Position numbers and translations under genes: made by a program
Source of the DNA: Lachnospiraceae bacterium
GTDB lineage: Bacteria; Bacillota; Clostridia; Lachnospirales; Lachnospiraceae
Direction: 5' to 3'
Assembly (NCBI GenBank): GCA_017450065.1
Contig: JAFSYI010000064.1
Coordinates: forward strand, 1 to 45,939
DNA length: 45,939 nucleotides
The notes under the pieces: model-generated
The model's database searches: none
The model's input: only the letters and a program-made list of their open reading frames with translations
Told to the model about the DNA's origin: nothing
In this document: positions 43,359 to 45,939 of the stretch, piece by piece
Layout of the letters: the number at the start of each line of letters is the position of its first letter
Numbering within the stretch: the first letter of the stretch is position 1

Positions 43359-45939
43359 ACCTTCATCTCCCTTTTTTCTTTCTTATTATTAATTCCATCC
43401 ATTAACGATCCTGCAACCAGAAATACCAGACCTGAGATAACAAGTGAAGCAGCCACAACGCTTAAGCCCGGACCGACTCCTACAAGAATTACATAGGAGA
43501 ATACAAAAGGTCCTATGGCCTGCGCAACATTGACAACCAGATTATAGACTCCCAGTGCAGGACCGACTCCGTATTTTTCCACTGCTTTAAGGTCCGTATA
43601 ATATCCGGACTGAAGCGGAAGTCCAAAGCTGTCGGATATACCAAGAAGAGCCAGCGCTATAAACAGTGCCGGGATATTCTGCAGGTACACTACAATTACA
43701 AAGGCGACCGCATAAATCAGGGAGGCTGTTACCACTCCGACAGTTTTTCTTTTTTCCTTCGAGAAGAAGTTGGTCAACACCCCGCCGAATGCCATAACAA
43801 AAATTCCGTTTACCAGATATGAATAACCGATATAAGTCTCGGATAATCCATACCCACTTCCTACTATAGGATACAGATAGTTCAGGAAATAGAAGCATAT
43901 GGTAGTAGGTGTTACGATGAGGAGCAGGACCGCAATTACACGAATGTTAAGACAGAACCGGATAGTCTCCCGAAAACCTCCCGATGTTTCTCCTTCTTCC
44001 TCTCCTTTTCCGGGATGGCTTAGATACTTTGATGTAATAAAAAACATCGAGACGGAAAGAATTGTGGAAACCACAAATACCATCCGGTAGTTCATCCAGT
44101 TTACAAGGAAACCTCCGAACACTACTCCGCAGTTGATGCCGTTAAGTTCAGCTATATTGTACTGCGAAAACCCAAGATCCTTCTGTTCATCAGGAAGGTC
44201 GGTGATCCTCATATTGACCACCAGAAGGATAACACCCCAGCCTACGCCCTGAACCGCATTCCCAAGGATCAGCATCCAGATATTCGGAATGATCTTAAGG
44301 GCAAAGCCTGCGATAAACATCAGAGAAAATATCAGCATTGAGCGCTTTTCGCCCATCTTCTTTACTATCGTAACTCCGACCACCGAGAAAACAGCTCCGG
44401 TAATAACTTCCGCGGAAAGCGGAAGCGCAGCCATGATCTCGGGAGCAAATGACAGCCCCGAATCATTTTCAGCCACGTTCATGGCATACAGGGGCAAAAA
44501 AGCCGTTGGCAGGTTGGTGAGGAAAAATACCAGAAAGGAAACCATTCTCAGAACCTCCGGAGGAATTTCCTTCACATTGCCTGCGCCAAATGTTTTTTCC
44601 TTTTTATCGTACTCGGTAGTGCCTTTTACGAAATAGATTCCTTCCACTACCATAAGCATGACAACAACCGTGACAGCAAAGGTGTTGATGAGCGCATCCC
44701 AGACTAAATGCTTAAGCTCCCGGTTAAAACTTGCAACATCAGTACCCACCTCGATGATACCTATGGCTACGCCGTTTTCATCGAATATAGGATCATAAGT
44801 GAAAAGATACTCACCCTCAGCCGTGCTGCTCTGGTAGGTGATACCCTCCCCTGTTGTCAATACCATCTCTTCATTTGATCCCTCATACTCCCAGTCATAG
44901 GGATAAATCGCTCCGGTATTATCCTCAAGGCCGTAGCTTAAAACAATTTCCCCGTCAAGGTATTTGTACATCGAACAGTAGAGATCTTTCATAGAGTCCG
45001 ACTCATTAAAAAATACACTTGTGACGACTTTACGTACAGACAGATATTCCGGCCCCATGAAATCCTCCGCCCTGTCGAGGCTTTGGAATTCTTCCTTTGG
45101 CAGCTGGTTGCGAACCGTCGCCGATGCAAGCTCTGCCCTTGAAAAGAAAGCATCTGTCATCCTTGTCCGAAATTCGGGGATCACCACGGCAAGAATTAAG
45201 ACGGACAGCAGCATCGCTCCGGAAATAGCTCCCACAATCATCTTCATATAGGCATTGCCATTCTTTATGATGAACATCGCAGCCAAAAGCAGGTAATTCA
45301 AAAGAAGCAGAACTACTACCGTTAAAGCTATTTTCGATAAAATAGCAGGGACTAAATGGTTTAACCCTTTTTTACAGGAATCAAAATATTTAAACCGTGA
45401 ATCTCCCAGATAATGACGGACGGTGTAATCAGAGGATGTTGTAAGAGAATTTACCGCGCTGATGTTATAGACGATCTCACGATCATAAAAGTCCAGATCC
45501 TCCGTGATATCGGAAATCGTACCGGTATTCGTATCTATGGAGAGTATACACCTTTGGCCAATGTCCGATACGTAGAGTTTACCGCCAAAAAAACTGATAT
45601 CCCAGGGAATTGTCTGTTCCTTCCGATCCTTCGAAGAATAAAGCACCTCTTCTTCGCTGCCCCCATATCTTAAGATACGTCCGTCATAAGTACACAGGTA
45701 AACCACATCCGTTTCATCATCATATACAGCGCGGTGCAACATAGTACCGGCGTTTTCAAATGAAAAACTGCGCTCTCCCGTTCCCGGAGTTATCAGGCGG
45801 ATTTCTTCTGCGGTCTTGTAGATATAAGAAATTCCGTCCTTTGTCGGAGACAGCCCTGCGATATGAGGCTGCAGCGTCCTTTCTGTATACATGTAATGCG
45901 CAAGGCTCTGAACAAGGTTTCCTTCTTCATCGCACTCAA
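43355..45939 (-). CDS. beta-propeller/Cache/MFS transporter fusion, 5' end beyond window
   Basis: At least 860 residues; the frame is open back to the window edge, adding about 15 residues before the first Met (45892), so the start lies outside. Order, counting from that Met: beta-propeller-like repeats about 10-165 (AVYDDETDVVYLCTYDGRI, ISFFGGKLYVSDIGQR), two spans about 183-238, a Cache-like extracellular domain about 245-395 (FTYDPIFDENGVAIGIIEVGTDV), a third span 397-423, and an MFS transporter 445-835 (GAVFSVVGVTIVKKMGEKRS, GVGWGVILLVVNMRITDLP). Its Cache resembles that of the following phosphatase. It may be a transporter whose activity reports to the phosphatases. I know of no described fusion of this exact kind. 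Confidence 0.8.
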   Translation of the reverse strand, partial: ECDEEGNLVQSLAHYMYTERTLQPHIAGLSPTKDGISYIYKTAEEIRLITPGTGERSFSFENAGTMLHRAVYDDETDVVYLCTYDGRILRYGGSEEEVLYSSKDRKEQTIPWDISFFGGKLYVSDIGQRCILSIDTNTGTISDITEDLDFYDREIVYNISAVNSLTTSSDYTVRHYLGDSRFKYFDSCKKGLNHLVPAILSKIALTVVVLLLLNYLLLAAMFIIKNGNAYMKMIVGAISGAMLLSVLILAVVIPEFRTRMTDAFFSRAELASATVRNQLPKEEFQSLDRAEDFMGPEYLSVRKVVTSVFFNESDSMKDLYCSMYKYLDGEIVLSYGLEDNTGAIYPYDWEYEGSNEEMVLTTGEGITYQSSTAEGEYLFTYDPIFDENGVAIGIIEVGTDVASFNRELKHLVWDALINTFAVTVVVMLMVVEGIYFVKGTTEYDKKEKTFGAGNVKEIPPEVLRMVSFLVFFLTNLPTAFLPLYAMNVAENDSGLSFAPEIMAALPLSAEVITGAVFSVVGVTIVKKMGEKRSMLIFSLMFIAGFALKIIPNIWMLILGNAVQGVGWGVILLVVNMRITDLPDEQKDLGFSQYNIAELNGINCGVVFGGFLVNWMNYRMVFVVSTILSVSMFFITSKYLSHPGKGEEEGETSGGFRETIRFCLNIRVIAVLLLIVTPTTICFYFLNYLYPIVGSGYGLSETYIGYSYLVNGIFVMAFGGVLTNFFSKEKRKTVGVVTASLIYAVAFVIVVYLQNIPALFIALALLGISDSFGLPLQSGYYTDLKAVEKYGVGPALGVYNLVVNVAQAIGPFVFSYVILVGVGPGLSVVAASLVISGLVFLVAGSLMDGINNKKEKREMKV

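Overview
The window comes from a low-to-mid GC Firmicute and most likely a member of the Lachnospiraceae (Butyrivibrio/Roseburia-like anaerobes). The evidence is a set of Clostridia-style housekeeping strings (ispF-cysE-cysS-mrnC-rlmB-sigH, yicC-gmk-rpoZ-rimO-pgsA-cinA-recA-recX-rny), AGGAGG ribosome sites, [FeFe]-hydrogenase maturases (a strict anaerobe making or using H2), many sugar-binding lipoproteins, and a Gram-positive GAAC-N4-GTTC SOS box before recA. The species cannot be named from the sequence alone. Most genes lie on the minus strand.

Left part (1-12.4 kb): a palindromic MITE-like repeat at the window edge; a CUT1-type sugar or oligosaccharide importer (permease, binding lipoprotein, permease; no ATPase); a divergently transcribed secreted protein built of ten copies of an about 29-residue repeat; an orphan cyclic-nucleotide-binding domain; a PD-(D/E)XK nuclease-like plus DUF2075-like ATPase; the plus-strand hydE-hydG-hydF operon for H-cluster assembly; and two translationally overlapping HAD-fold genes, the first fused to a ParB/Srx-like domain.

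Sugar block (12.6-23.6 kb): a ChvE/MmsAB-type monosaccharide ABC transporter (binding protein, ATPase, permease), a second ChvE paralogue, a YesN/YesM-type two-component system, a membrane-anchored periplasmic-binding-protein homologue overlapping the kinase gene, and an MglB-like lipoprotein. The order suggests a sugar-sensing circuit controlling its own importer. Hairpins with U-tracts follow the first binding-protein gene, the permease gene and the last sensor gene, so expression is probably stepped along the block.

Housekeeping block (23.6-39.5 kb): sigH, rlmB, mrnC, cysS, cysE, ispF with a Cys-rich tail, and an unrecognised lipoprotein. Then a plus-strand elongator tRNA-Met with its own strong promoter, followed by rny, recX and recA (SOS-controlled), a CinA that lacks the usual N-terminal domain, pgsA, rimO, rpoZ, gmk, yicC, and an rqcH gene broken by a one-base deletion near the start of its C-terminal domain.

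Right end (39.5-45.9 kb): three adjacent minus-strand genes encode an unusual signalling set: a beta-propeller/Cache/MFS-transporter fusion (open at the window edge) followed by two Cache-containing SpoIIE-type PP2C phosphatases. With the 29-residue repeat protein and the ParB/HAD pair, this is the least familiar biology in the window. No rRNA, CRISPR array, transposase or phage gene was seen, and no gene-free stretch exceeds 300 bases.
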